Counted from the stretch's first letter, positions 7,840-14,415 are shown. The stretch: DNA of 44,152 nucleotides from a virus (IMGVR_UViG_3300025771_000054:1-44152); one strand, 5' to 3'. Program-made: numbers and translations. Notes: generated from the letters alone by a model not told the origin.

Positions 7840-7841
7840 TT

Positions 7842-8027
7842 ATGGTAAATAAAGAGTATAAAGTAGAGGACATTTTTGAGGATGATCCAGACAATCCTGA
7901 TAATGTTCTAATGAATATTCCACCTGAAATTAGAGAACAGATGGGATGGGAACCAGGCGATGTGCTTAAAATTAAAGTAGAGGAAGGAAGCATCGTGTTA
8001 GAAAAAGTAGAGAATGACCAAAAATAA
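7842..8027 (+). CDS. AbrB/SpoVT-like DNA-binding-fold protein
   Basis: A 61-residue protein. The C-terminal half, [20 protein letters not shown] followed by [11 protein letters not shown], matches the swapped-hairpin AbrB/MazE fold (IPxxIRexxGxxxGDxlxi). Such domains dimerise and bind DNA, often as antitoxins or transition-state regulators. The N-terminal 25 residues are acidic. I start at the ATG at 7842, two bases after the previous stop. It overlaps the IF-1 gene by 14 bases. A role in transcription control is inferred from the fold. Confidence 0.78.
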   Translation: MVNKEYKVEDIFEDDPDNPDNVLMNIPPEIREQMGWEPGDVLKIKVEEGSIVLEKVENDQK

Positions 8028-8232
8028 CGATATTATAGAATTTGAAGGCGATATCGTAGAGGTATTGCCTAATCAAATGTTCAAAGTCAAATTAGACAAC
8101 GAACATTTAGTCACATGTTATACAGGCGGAAAGATGCGCCAGTTTAAGATTAGACTAGTAGCAGGCGACAGAGTAAGGATTGAAATGACACCTTATGATT
8201 TAGAAAAAGGCCGGATAACCAGACGATTATAG
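8014..8232 (+). CDS. infA: Translation initiation factor IF-1
   Basis: A full-length, 72-residue IF-1, the small OB-fold factor that binds the ribosomal A site during initiation. It matches the bacterial family end to end: [19 protein letters not shown], a [10 protein letters not shown] segment, [19 protein letters not shown] and a terminal Arg. The key basic residues of the GKMR and KGRI segments are kept. The segment [10 protein letters not shown] departs from the usual V-AHISGKMR. It is co-transcribed with the AbrB-like gene from the early promoter at 7119, which would fit early adjustment of translation to phage mRNAs (inference). Confidence 0.93.
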   Translation: MTKNNDIIEFEGDIVEVLPNQMFKVKLDNEHLVTCYTGGKMRQFKIRLVAGDRVRIEMTPYDLEKGRITRRL

Positions 8233-8233
8233 G

Positions 8234-8262
8234 TTGACAAAAGCCCAAGCCTTTGCTATAAA
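8234..8262 (+). promoter_or_regulatory. Sigma-70 promoter
   Basis: GGTTGACA (TTGACA at 8234-8239), a 17-base spacer and TATAAA (8257-8262) preceded by TGC. AAGGAGGG follows before the ATG at 8285. The TTGACA begins one base after the IF-1 stop. Confidence 0.85.
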
Positions 8263-8284
8263 GTATATAACAAAGGAGGGCAAG

Positions 8285-8572
8285 ATGGCCGTATTAGCAT
8301 ATAAAAGTTTTGAACCTATGCCAGTTTTAGATGGCACACAGGTTATGTTGAATTTTGGTGATTACGAACTGAGCATCGTTAGTCATAGTGGCAGCTATGG
8401 TGGCCAAAAAGGCTTGTATGAGATTGCTCCATTCAAGAATGGCCAAATGGTTAACATGCCTGGCATCACAGAAGAACATGATACTGTAAAAGGCTACTTG
8501 ACAGAAGCTGCTGTTGACACTATTATAAAGAAAATGTATTTTTTAACTGGCAAATCACCGAGGCAAATATGA
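8285..8572 (+). CDS. Conserved hypothetical early protein
   Basis: A 95-residue protein of mixed beta/helix composition (VMLNFGDYELSIVSHSGSYG). The ATG at 8285 has AAGGAGGG nearby; the in-frame TTG at 8234 is the -35 box and is rejected. It heads an early operon with the SprT-like and nuclease genes and overlaps the next gene by four bases. It is not recognised. Confidence 0.7.
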   Translation: MAVLAYKSFEPMPVLDGTQVMLNFGDYELSIVSHSGSYGGQKGLYEIAPFKNGQMVNMPGITEEHDTVKGYLTEAAVDTIIKKMYFLTGKSPRQI

Positions 8573-8961
8573 TATATGTTCAAGGCGGCACAAAAGCACA
8601 AAGAATGTATGCTTACAGCATGGCGGAGTTTGTTTGTAACAAATTTAACATTGACCCTGATGTAGAAATTTCATTTCGTCGTTTGACCAACGATCGCAGC
8701 ATTGGTGGCTGTGTGCAAATTGACAATCACGAATATGAAATTGACATCAAACGGAGTTTGCGTTTACGTGATATGCTTACAACATTGGCACACGAATTGG
8801 TCCATGTAAAGCAATACGAATTAGGACAATACAAAAACGAAGAAGAATTTGGTTATTGGGACAAACCTAGTGAGATCGAAGCCCATGGTAGAGAAACAGG
8901 GTTGTTTATAACCTGGGCTGAACAAAACAAACTAGCACATAAGAAATGGACACAAGTATGA
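8569..8961 (+). CDS. SprT-like zinc metallopeptidase
   Basis: A 130-residue protein with HELVH (His75, Glu76, His79) and a downstream acidic helix (EIEAHGRET, about 102-110) that can supply the third zinc ligand. The order and the HVKQYELG continuation resemble small SprT-like or phage metallopeptidase domains. No signal peptide, so cytoplasmic. Possible roles are clearing DNA-protein adducts or processing phage proteins; neither is shown. It is coupled by ATGA overlaps on both sides. Confidence 0.8.
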   Translation: MIYVQGGTKAQRMYAYSMAEFVCNKFNIDPDVEISFRRLTNDRSIGGCVQIDNHEYEIDIKRSLRLRDMLTTLAHELVHVKQYELGQYKNEEEFGYWDKPSEIEAHGRETGLFITWAEQNKLAHKKWTQV

Positions 8962-9569
8962 GTTGGACACAAGAAAATGTAGACTTCTTACGTGGGTTAG
9001 GAAAGCGTAGCATTACTCTTAACGATTATGTAAAAGCATATTACGATGTTGAAATTCTTCCATATGATATTTCGCTTAATCCTATTCTACAAAAAGTTAT
9101 TGATAGAGTATATGAAATAACTAAAGAAGCATTTGATAATCCACAGCATGAATATTACTATGCTCCTAACAGACGCATAAATGAATATGGAAATCATGTA
9201 GAGGATGTGCTTTGTCAAGCTATTGAAGATGTAGACGGAACTGAAGCAAAGAATTTAGGCGTAGGTTATCCTGATGTTAGAACAAAATTAGGCGGATACT
9301 TTTTATACCCAGAATGTAAAATTAGTAGCAACATCGACGAAGTAGGTTCTATGCGTAGTTTCTACACAAGTGTTCCAGCAGAACGCACAAAGAAGATTAA
9401 AAATTTGCAAGACGGTATGCATATTTTGTTTAAGTTTCATCATAACGGTCCTGGGGTGCTTACAGGGCGCCATAAGGTATTTGATTTGAACGGCATGCAG
9501 TATGTGAGCGAAGCACTGCAACAAGGCAATGACAAAAATGTTTATGCTTGCAAAATGCTTTTTGGTTGA
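8958..9569 (+). CDS. PD-(D/E)XK nuclease-like protein (restriction-endonuclease fold)
   Basis: A 203-residue protein. Glu82 lies in a helix (GNHVEDVL), Pro105-Asp106 in GYPDVRT and Glu119-Cys-Lys121 in YPECKIS. This is the E, PD, (D/E)xK arrangement of type II restriction-like enzymes, with a normal 12-residue gap between Asp and Glu. No methyltransferase lies beside it. It starts at the ATG overlapping the upstream stop (ATGA). As an early gene it could degrade host DNA for nucleotide recycling. Assignment is from motifs only. Confidence 0.62.
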   Translation: MSWTQENVDFLRGLGKRSITLNDYVKAYYDVEILPYDISLNPILQKVIDRVYEITKEAFDNPQHEYYYAPNRRINEYGNHVEDVLCQAIEDVDGTEAKNLGVGYPDVRTKLGGYFLYPECKISSNIDEVGSMRSFYTSVPAERTKKIKNLQDGMHILFKFHHNGPGVLTGRHKVFDLNGMQYVSEALQQGNDKNVYACKMLFG

Positions 9570-9594
9570 CAATGGACAATAGTCCTGCTATTAT
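9566..9594 (+). promoter_or_regulatory. Sigma-70 promoter
   Basis: GGTTGACA (TTGACA 9566-9571), a 17-base spacer and TATTAT (9589-9594) preceded by TGC. It starts inside the last codons of the upstream nuclease gene and feeds the operon from 9641. Confidence 0.82.
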
Positions 9595-9640
9595 AAGTTA
9601 TAAAGCGCAGTTAGGCAAGATAAAGGCACAGATAAAGCAA

Positions 9641-10324
9641 ATGACTACTTATCCTACACAACACTTGATCGAATTGGCTTATGCAGCATATCGCATCAAC
9701 AAAGGCTATATCAAGCAAACTCGTCGATACAGCGAAGGACAGCCAACAACTTTTAGCAACAAAGAAATGATTACTTTCACTGCACACAGTGATTGGAAAC
9801 CAGAAGACTTTGTTCCACTTAAAGTAACTGATGCAGATCGTGCAGCAAAGGTAGCAGGCGATAAACACATGCGCCGTTACACAATGCTTGCAATGGGCAA
9901 CTTGCCCGACTTTGAGGCAGATTTATTTGCTGCCTACAGTAGCAGCGAAATGCCAATTGGGCGAGTAGGATTAGTTGCGTATCTACCTGCATTCATTGAA
10001 CGCCAGGTAGCCGAAAAGGTTTATAAACAACGTATCAAAACAGAGTTTGCAGAAAGTAAACATCTTGTTGGAGATCGTATTGAACCTAGTGAGGTAGAAA
10101 TCCTTAAAGTCATTCCTCTAAACAATGACTTTTATGGTGAGCCAGCATACTTGCACTTTGGTGCTATTGGTAAAGACTTGGTGTGCTTTACTGTAAAACA
10201 AATGTATGCTGTTGGGGATACGTATGACATTGTCGCACGTATAAAAGGGGAGGATCTCGAGCGTGATTCAAAAACACCAATGACACGCTTAAACTACGTT
10301 AAACTCAGAAAACAGGAGATCTAA
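9641..10324 (+). CDS. Hypothetical early protein
   Basis: A 227-residue protein. I start at the ATG at 9641 because the longer frame (ATG 9548 or 9572) runs through the promoter at 9566-9594, and an AAAGG lies upstream of 9641. The sequence is mixed helical and beta, basic in the N-terminal third (RINKGYIKQTRRYSEG), with MPIGRVGLVAYLPAFIERQV in the middle and TPMTRLNYVKLRK at the end. No TM or catalytic signature is recognised. First gene of a long run of small early genes. Confidence 0.7.
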   Translation: MTTYPTQHLIELAYAAYRINKGYIKQTRRYSEGQPTTFSNKEMITFTAHSDWKPEDFVPLKVTDADRAAKVAGDKHMRRYTMLAMGNLPDFEADLFAAYSSSEMPIGRVGLVAYLPAFIERQVAEKVYKQRIKTEFAESKHLVGDRIEPSEVEILKVIPLNNDFYGEPAYLHFGAIGKDLVCFTVKQMYAVGDTYDIVARIKGEDLERDSKTPMTRLNYVKLRKQEI

Positions 10325-10325
10325 T

Positions 10326-10571
10326 ATGAATCGAGTTACAAAAAAATTCTTAGGCAAAGTATTGCCTCCATTTGGTATTATGGGTTATGTAATGGTTGTA
10401 ATGACCTTAAGCACTATGGCACCAACACTAGCATTACAAATTGGTATTCCAATTGTATTTTTACTAGTGCCACTTTTTGGTTACATGTTCTATGAATCAT
10501 GGAAAGATGCTAAACGTGAAGTGGAATGGGAAGATAGAGACTTACTAAGAGATATTGAAAGTAATGTTTAA
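10326..10571 (+). CDS. Small two-TM membrane protein
   Basis: An 81-residue protein with two hydrophobic helices (about 15-35 and 38-57) and a charged C-terminal tail (DAKREVEWEDRDLLRDIE). An AGGAG ribosome site precedes the ATG, two bases after the previous stop. Small two-TM early proteins may act in superinfection exclusion or envelope changes; there is no direct evidence. Confidence 0.65.
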   Translation: MNRVTKKFLGKVLPPFGIMGYVMVVMTLSTMAPTLALQIGIPIVFLLVPLFGYMFYESWKDAKREVEWEDRDLLRDIESNV

Positions 10572-10740
10572 TTACTACAATATTTGGTTAGTTGATGCCG
10601 ATGGACGCAAAATTAAGCACATCGACACAGTCAAATGTCTAAGCAAAAGCACTGCGGAACAGCAGTGCTTTATGCGCTATGGTTCCGCGAGTAAATACAG
10701 TGGATGGGGTAGAGATAACTTTAAGGCGGAAGTAGCATGA
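10564..10740 (+). CDS. Small conserved phage protein
   Basis: A 58-residue protein starting at the ATG at 10564, overlapping the previous gene by eight bases; an in-frame TTG at 10555 is less likely. Starts with an aromatic beta segment (FNYYNIWLVDADGRK) and continues KSTAEQQCFMRYGSASKYSGWGRDNF. It is coupled to the next gene by ATGA. Not recognised. Confidence 0.6.
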   Translation: MFNYYNIWLVDADGRKIKHIDTVKCLSKSTAEQQCFMRYGSASKYSGWGRDNFKAEVA

Positions 10741-10928
10741 ATATGATGATGTGGATTGGGCTCACGTATATAGCAGGTTCTTATGCGGGATTTTTATTAG
10801 GACGTGGTAAACTTGAAGACGCAATTGATTTAACTATTGATTCATTGATTAACAATGGTTTTTTGCGGCACAAAAAAAATAAAGATGGCGAAGTAGAAAT
10901 TATGAAGTGGAATGAAAATGAGTCATGA
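10737..10928 (+). CDS. Small membrane protein
   Basis: A 63-residue protein with one N-terminal hydrophobic helix (about 3-23, MMWIGLTYIAGSYAGFLLG) followed by a charged soluble tail. ATGA overlap with the gene before. Probably an inner-membrane protein of type N-out or N-in unknown; no function visible. Confidence 0.62.
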   Translation: MNMMMWIGLTYIAGSYAGFLLGRGKLEDAIDLTIDSLINNGFLRHKKNKDGEVEIMKWNENES

Positions 10929-11121
10929 TTATCTAGGTATTGAAGATACTTTAGACGAAGACGATTATGCTGTAGTTATTGGAAAAGACGGCAGTCTAAA
11001 AGGACTGTATATTCCAACGACAGATGAAGAAGCTGAAGTTCCAGAATCAGTTTGTTATTTTCTTAAAAAATACTGGGGTATCGATGCTAATGACCCAGCT
11101 ACCTTTCCGACGATACATTGA
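10918..11121 (+). CDS. Small acidic hypothetical protein
   Basis: A 67-residue acidic protein (TLDEDDYAVVIGKDGSLKGL). The ATG at 10918 overlaps the previous stop by eleven bases; ATG 10912 in the same frame is an alternative. The beta-rich start could be a small barrel or hairpin. Its stop shares a base with the next start (TGATG), so translation is probably coupled. Unknown function. Confidence 0.6.
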   Translation: MSHDYLGIEDTLDEDDYAVVIGKDGSLKGLYIPTTDEEAEVPESVCYFLKKYWGIDANDPATFPTIH

Positions 11122-11351
11122 TGACACCTGCAGAAATATTTGAATATAAACAACGTTGGAAGCCAGGCTACACTGTAAGGCTTCATAGCGATCTTGTTAA
11201 CGAAGGCAAGACTTGGTGTAGACGTAACTGCGACCGTCATGAATGGAGTATGAGCACCTACACAAATGTTTACGAACATACATTTCATTTTGAAAAAGAA
11301 GTTCATGGAAAACAGTTCGAAACACAATGGCCTAAATTTGTAAATCAATGA
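11121..11351 (+). CDS. Small conserved phage protein
   Basis: A 76-residue protein beginning at the ATG of TGATG; the TTG at 11118 is less likely. PAEIFEYKQRWKPGYTVRLH, then a Trp/Cys/His-rich stretch (WCRRNCDRHEW) and YTNVYEHTFHFE form a compact alpha/beta pattern. I associate similar sequences with T4-like marine phages. No catalytic residues can be identified with confidence. Confidence 0.65.
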   Translation: MTPAEIFEYKQRWKPGYTVRLHSDLVNEGKTWCRRNCDRHEWSMSTYTNVYEHTFHFEKEVHGKQFETQWPKFVNQ

Positions 11352-11358
11352 GAGTAAC

Positions 11359-11610
11359 ATGGACCCAAAAATTACAAGAACAGAAGCAGTTGCCCAACTT
11401 GCAAATCTAGCACAAGAAGTTGAAATTACAGACCCAATTGATTGGAAAACTCTGAACATCACAGAACAAGATGCATACGAACTGATGGCAAACAGTGTTT
11501 TAGATCAATTTGGATCAGTTGAAGAAAAATATAAAGAGCCTATCATGATGTCAACTATTGTAAAGCTCTTGGTTGAAAATTTTGTTTTGAATATAAAGTT
11601 ACATCGGTGA
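11359..11610 (+). CDS. Small helical hypothetical protein
   Basis: An 83-residue, mostly helical, acidic protein (RTEAVAQLANLAQEVEITD) with a hydrophobic amphipathic C terminus (STIVKLLVENFVLNIKL). GAGAGT precedes the start. It ends with a four-base GTGA overlap into the first sulfotransferase gene. Not recognised. Confidence 0.6.
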   Translation: MDPKITRTEAVAQLANLAQEVEITDPIDWKTLNITEQDAYELMANSVLDQFGSVEEKYKEPIMMSTIVKLLVENFVLNIKLHR

Positions 11611-12236
11611 TAATATTAAAAAACCAAGTAAATAAAATTGCAGTCTTTGCGCCTTGTAAATGTGGTTCAACAAGTTTAGAAACTGCCTTTATGGGCTTGC
11701 CAAGACCACTGCGTCCTTTGGTAAAAAAAAGTGAAAAGTCAGCTATTAGTGATGAAATAATTTTAGAACCTTACAGCAAGATATATCTGTTTACTAGACA
11801 AATTGAACATTGGTATAGAAGCGGATGGCATATGGGAATGATTGCCAACGCTTATGGAAATAAAGTAAGGTTTGGAAAATATAAACCTAAACGCCAAACA
11901 TTTTTACAACATTTAGAAATAGTGAAACATTATACAAAAATCGCTACAGATTTGGCAAATGACAACAACTTGATAGAACTTGGCGTCCAATTTCCTGGAA
12001 TGGAACAATACTTTAACCATTGTATCTTCAGTCCTACATGGATTTACAAACACAAGCTGAAAGAAGATCCTAAAGTAGAATTAATTTCATTGCAGGACAC
12101 AGAAAACTTAGTCAAGGCTTTGAAGGAAATTAGTCCTCATTTGCGCCTGTTGCATAGTAACAAAAGTTTACATTCGCCATATGATATAAACCGTGAAGAA
12201 ACAGGTAAAATATTAGACATTATAAATACCATATGA
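11607..12236 (+). CDS. Sulfotransferase-family protein (copy 1 of 4)
   Basis: A 209-residue protein starting with GTG that overlaps the previous stop. It has a PAPS-binding-type loop near the N terminus (FAPCKCGSTSLETAF) and a second motif (IYLFTRQIEHWYRSGW) in the place of the 3'-phosphate-binding R-x-P-x-x-R/W-x-x-SG segment, with Pro replaced by Ile. NHCIFSPTW recurs in the copy at 27873. Sulfotransferases move sulfate from PAPS to sugars or other hydroxyls. Substrate is unknown; the 2OG oxygenase gene overlaps its 3' end and may share the pathway. Confidence 0.68.
   Translation: MIILKNQVNKIAVFAPCKCGSTSLETAFMGLPRPLRPLVKKSEKSAISDEIILEPYSKIYLFTRQIEHWYRSGWHMGMIANAYGNKVRFGKYKPKRQTFLQHLEIVKHYTKIATDLANDNNLIELGVQFPGMEQYFNHCIFSPTWIYKHKLKEDPKVELISLQDTENLVKALKEISPHLRLLHSNKSLHSPYDINREETGKILDIINTI
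12223..12229 (+). promoter_or_regulatory. T4-like late promoter box, leaderless arrangement
   Basis: TAAATAC followed by CAT and the ATG at 12233. The box lies inside the last codons of the sulfotransferase gene and gives the oxygenase gene its own late transcript. Confidence 0.45.
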
Positions 12237-12778
12237 TACACAAAGGACACATTAAACCCTCTTGGGACATCGAAGAGTTTAAAACTTTAGACTACAAGTT
12301 TGATACTCACAAGGACAATGACTTGTTAAACAAGTTTGCCAGTGTTGGGCATAGTAAAATGTATATGACATTATACAATTACTTCCAACCAAATCCTTTC
12401 CCACCAGTGGTGTTTGATTATATAGTTCCGCAGTTTGAAATTACTAATGTCAGTGTAGCAATCAACTTGTTCACACCTGGTCAATATCTACCGCTACACG
12501 GAGATTTGTATGGCAAGTATAAAACATTTCACGGATTGAAAAATCAAAACATTAGACGCTTTGTTGTAATGCTAGAAGACAGTGTGCCAGGACAAATCTC
12601 GCAAGTGTGCCATGAAACATATGGTTATTGGCGAGCTGGTGATTGGTTTGGCTGGGACAATGATGATCCTCATGCTGTATACAACTTCAGCACTGTATGG
12701 CGCTATGGCATACAAATAACTGGCGTGCCTAAAGAACCACAAATGAAATTGTTTACTGAATATCCAAATTTAGGTTGA
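12233..12778 (+). CDS. 2-oxoglutarate/Fe(II)-type oxygenase (Asp/Asn hydroxylase-like)
   Basis: A 181-residue double-stranded beta-helix protein. His89-x-Asp91 (LPLHGDLYGKY), His147 (DPHAVYN) and Arg157 (VWRYGIQITG) give the HxD...H iron triad and the 2-oxoglutarate-binding Arg seen in aspartyl/asparaginyl hydroxylase-like enzymes. INLFTPGQYLPLHGD resembles that family's iron-binding strand. It would hydroxylate a peptide, lipid or small substrate; which one is unknown. ATGA overlap with the sulfotransferase gene, plus its own TAAATAC box. Confidence 0.75.
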   Translation: MIHKGHIKPSWDIEEFKTLDYKFDTHKDNDLLNKFASVGHSKMYMTLYNYFQPNPFPPVVFDYIVPQFEITNVSVAINLFTPGQYLPLHGDLYGKYKTFHGLKNQNIRRFVVMLEDSVPGQISQVCHETYGYWRAGDWFGWDNDDPHAVYNFSTVWRYGIQITGVPKEPQMKLFTEYPNLG

Positions 12779-12805
12779 CAAATTAATTAATCTTTGTTAT
12801 AAATA
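12775..12805 (+). promoter_or_regulatory. Overlapping early (sigma-70) and late (TATAAATA) promoters
   Basis: GGTTGACA (TTGACA 12775-12780), 17-base spacer and TATAAA (12798-12803). The -10 is embedded in a perfect T4 late box TATAAATA (12798-12805). The glycine-zipper gene could therefore be read both early and late. Confidence 0.75.
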
Positions 12806-12835
12806 AATCATGTATAAACATCTAAGGATAGGCAA

Positions 12836-13342
12836 ATGAAAAGGTCACTTTCTACAGTAGCAGCAGTAGCACTTATGGCTACCTCAGCATCAGCTGAAAC
12901 TAGGTATGCTACTATTACACATATTCAACCTAATTATCAAGAAGTTACAAGCAATCAACCAGTAAAAATTTGTAGTGATGTTGAAGTGCCAATTTATGGC
13001 AATGTTCAAGGCGGAGGTGCGTCTGGCGGTGATGTGCTTACTGGAATGATTATTGGTGGTTTACTAGGCAAAGGTGCTACAGGGAAAGACAACGGCGCTG
13101 CCGCAGGTGCTGTAATTGGTGGTATTATTGCTGCTGACAAAGGTAACCAAAGCCAGCGGGTAATCACTGGATACAAAATTGAACGTCAATGTAGACAAGA
13201 AAATCGCTATACCACAACCACACAGATTAAAAACTATCGTATCACATATCAGTGGGATGGTATCAGCGCACGTAGTTATACCTACAACAAATATAATGTA
13301 GGAGATCGTATTCCAGTATCAGTGAGTATTGTAGCACAATGA
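12836..13342 (+). CDS. Secreted glycine-zipper protein (17-kDa-antigen-like)
   Basis: A 168-residue protein with a clear signal peptide (residues 1-20, AALMATSASA then ETRYA). Residues about 58-105 form a Gly-rich zipper (GGDVLTGMIIGGLLGKGATG, then AAAGAVIGGII), as in outer-membrane 17-kDa surface-antigen and RcsF-like lipoprotein families. No lipobox Cys is visible at the cleavage site. Two Cys (about 47 and 119) flank the zipper and may form a disulfide in the periplasm. A host-envelope role is likely. Behind a dual early/late promoter; the next gene overlaps by four bases. Confidence 0.78.
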   Translation: MKRSLSTVAAVALMATSASAETRYATITHIQPNYQEVTSNQPVKICSDVEVPIYGNVQGGGASGGDVLTGMIIGGLLGKGATGKDNGAAAGAVIGGIIAADKGNQSQRVITGYKIERQCRQENRYTTTTQIKNYRITYQWDGISARSYTYNKYNVGDRIPVSVSIVAQ

Positions 13343-13557
13343 GTGGATACAAAATTGATGAAGTAATTTCATTGCTTTATCAAATCAATATACGTCTTAA
13401 ACGCATTGAAGATCAAATGGGGATGGATGAGCAGGAACTTGAAGATATTCTAAAAGATTTAGAAGAAGAACTAAGTAGACCTGCTCCAAAGAAACCAAAC
13501 TTAACTGTGGTAAAAGACGAAAAAGACACAAACGTTTTTGAGTTTACACCAAGATAG
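13339..13557 (+). CDS. Small acidic coiled-coil protein
   Basis: A 72-residue protein coupled by ATGA to the glycine-zipper gene. Residues 6-48 are a heptad-like helix (VISLLYQINIRLKRIEDQMG, then LEDILKDLEEEL), followed by a Pro/Lys-rich linker and a short acidic or aromatic end (VFEFTPR). It is likely an oligomeric scaffold or adaptor; no family recognised. Confidence 0.65.
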   Translation: MSGYKIDEVISLLYQINIRLKRIEDQMGMDEQELEDILKDLEEELSRPAPKKPNLTVVKDEKDTNVFEFTPR

Positions 13558-13572
13558 GTCGGGGGGCAGGAT

Positions 13573-13605
13573 GGTAATGCCTTTAGCAGAGAGCCTATCT
13601 GCTAA
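13573..13605 (+). promoter_or_regulatory. Hairpin leader (copy 2 of a two-copy motif)
   Basis: GGTAATGCCTTTAGCAGAG matches the motif at 1424. TTAGCAGA (13583-13590) pairs perfectly over eight bases with TCTGCTAA (13598-13605) around a seven-base loop. A TAAATAA box and GGAGA follow before the ATG at 13636. No U-tract follows, so it is not an ordinary terminator. Confidence 0.5.
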
Positions 13606-13611
13606 CTTTGA

Positions 13612-13618
13612 TAAATAA
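13612..13618 (+). promoter_or_regulatory. T4-like late promoter box
   Basis: TAAATAA in GATAAATAAAG, 17 bases before the ATG at 13636, with a GGAGA ribosome site between. Confidence 0.45.
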
Positions 13619-13635
13619 AGTATAGGAGATAGGTT

Positions 13636-14001
13636 ATGAATGTAAACGAGAAAGGAAATGTTGGTTTAATAAAAGTAATGTCAGACTTGTATGACAAAGG
13701 TTACCATTGCTTTACACCATTTGATGATTTTAGTCCTGTGGACTTGATTGCGATGGATAAACAAGGTAATATTAAAAGATTACAAGTAAAGTATCGTTCA
13801 TTACTTCCGAGCAAAGGCACATACGAACTTGCCGCTCGTAGTATGGTAAACAAAGTAAGCAAAGATATTGATAGAACACTTATTGATGGATGGGCTGTTT
13901 ACTTAGAGGAAGAAAAGAAAGTTACTTATTTGCCAGTTACTATAATGGAAGGCAAAGGCGTTCATTATATTAAACCAGGAGAAGTAGAAGAGATTTGGTG
14001 A
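13636..14001 (+). CDS. PD-(D/E)XK endonuclease-like protein
   Basis: A 121-residue protein. KGNVGLIKVMSDLYDKGYHC, FTPFDDFSPVDLIAMD (Asp36) and RLQVKYRS (Gln50-Val-Lys52) follow the pattern of the small PD-(D/E)XK family that includes intron-type and archaeal Holliday-junction-like nucleases; the second acidic residue is replaced by Gln, as in some members. Phage copies are common. The stop codon lies inside the first bases of the tRNA-Ser gene, a five-base overlap. A homing or tRNA-cluster mobility role is possible, given its place next to the tRNAs, but is inference. Confidence 0.75.
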   Translation: MNVNEKGNVGLIKVMSDLYDKGYHCFTPFDDFSPVDLIAMDKQGNIKRLQVKYRSLLPSKGTYELAARSMVNKVSKDIDRTLIDGWAVYLEEEKKVTYLPVTIMEGKGVHYIKPGEVEEIW

Positions 14002-14088
14002 TGTGGCTGAGTGGTCGAAAGCGGCTCCCTGCTAAGGAGTTGAACGTGATTAAGCGTTCCCAGGGTTCGAATCCCTGCGTCACCGCCA
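13997..14088 (+). tRNA. tRNA-Ser (GCU), CCA encoded
   Basis: Acceptor GGTGATG/CGTCACC, anticodon loop CTGCTAA (anticodon GCT), long variable arm typical of Ser, T-arm CAGGGTTCGAATCCCTG and encoded GCCA end. It overlaps the stop region of the preceding nuclease gene. It reads AGC/AGU codons. Confidence 0.93.
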
Positions 14089-14094
14089 TAAAAG

Positions 14095-14128
14095 GGTTGA
14101 CTGGGTTCGATTCCCAGTCCGACCGCCA
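14095..14128 (+). pseudogene. tRNA remnant: acceptor plus T-arm minihelix with CCA
   Basis: GGTTG (14095-14099) pairs with CGACC (14120-14124) and ACTGGG with CCCAGT around a TTCGATT T-loop, with one bulged C, ending GCCA. D and anticodon arms are absent. It looks like a tRNA that lost its middle by deletion, leaving the part that RNase P and CCA enzymes recognise. Confidence 0.6.
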
Positions 14129-14130
14129 AA

Positions 14131-14166
14131 GCTGGACTAGCTCAGTTGGTAGAGCAAAGGAATAAC
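14131..14166 (+). pseudogene. tRNA 5'-half remnant
   Basis: GCTGGAC, TA, then a perfect D-arm (GCTC, AGTTGGTA, GAGC) and a few bases of an anticodon stem, then it stops at the start of tRNA-Thr. It has no matching 3' half downstream, so it is a truncated tRNA gene. Confidence 0.6.
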
Positions 14167-14241
14167 GCTGCTGTGGCCGAATGGTAAGGCAACTGACTTG
14201 TAATCAGTAGATTGGGAGTTCGATTCTCTCCAGCAGCACCA
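14167..14241 (+). tRNA. tRNA-Thr (UGU), CCA encoded
   Basis: Acceptor GCTGCTG/CAGCAGC, anticodon stem ACTGA/TCAGT with loop CTTGTAA (anticodon TGT), T-loop TTCGATT, encoded ACCA end. It reads ACA. Confidence 0.93.
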
Positions 14242-14244
14242 TAT

Positions 14245-14329
14245 GCGGATATGGTGGAATTGGTAGACACGCTAGATTTAGGTTCTAGTGCCGCAAGGCG
14301 TGGGGGTTCAAGTCCCTCTATCCGCACCA
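14245..14329 (+). tRNA. tRNA-Leu (UAG), CCA encoded
   Basis: Acceptor GCGGATA/TATCCGC, anticodon stem CTAGA/TCTAG with loop TTTAGGT (anticodon TAG), a class II variable arm (GCCGCAAGGCGT), T-loop TTCAAGT and ACCA end. It reads CUA. Confidence 0.94.
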
Positions 14330-14340
14330 AATATTTTAAA

Positions 14341-14415
14341 GGGGCCTTAGTATAGTTGGGAAAACATCGGATTTGCATTCCGAAGTCAGGGGTTCGACCC
14401 CCCTAGGCTCCACCA
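14341..14415 (+). tRNA. tRNA-Ala (UGC), CCA encoded
   Basis: Acceptor GGGGCCT/AGGCTCC, anticodon stem TCGGA/TCCGA with loop TTTGCAT (anticodon TGC), T-loop TTCGACC, ACCA end. It reads GCA. The usual G3-U70 identity pair of tRNA-Ala is present (G3 with T70). Confidence 0.93.

Noticed and set aside
9548-9640. Longer start for the hypothetical gene at 9641
   Set aside because: The extension is made of the sigma-70 promoter sequence (9566-9594), so the mRNA would lack it.
14092-14166. A circularly permuted tRNA (3' half before 5' half)
   Set aside because: The acceptor halves GCTGGAC and the upstream 3' end pair only with a shift and a mismatch, and no matching anticodon stem is present, so two separate remnants are more likely.
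14142-14378. Minus-strand ORF across the tRNA cluster
   Set aside because: It runs antisense through tRNA-Thr, tRNA-Leu and tRNA-Ala, which explains its composition.
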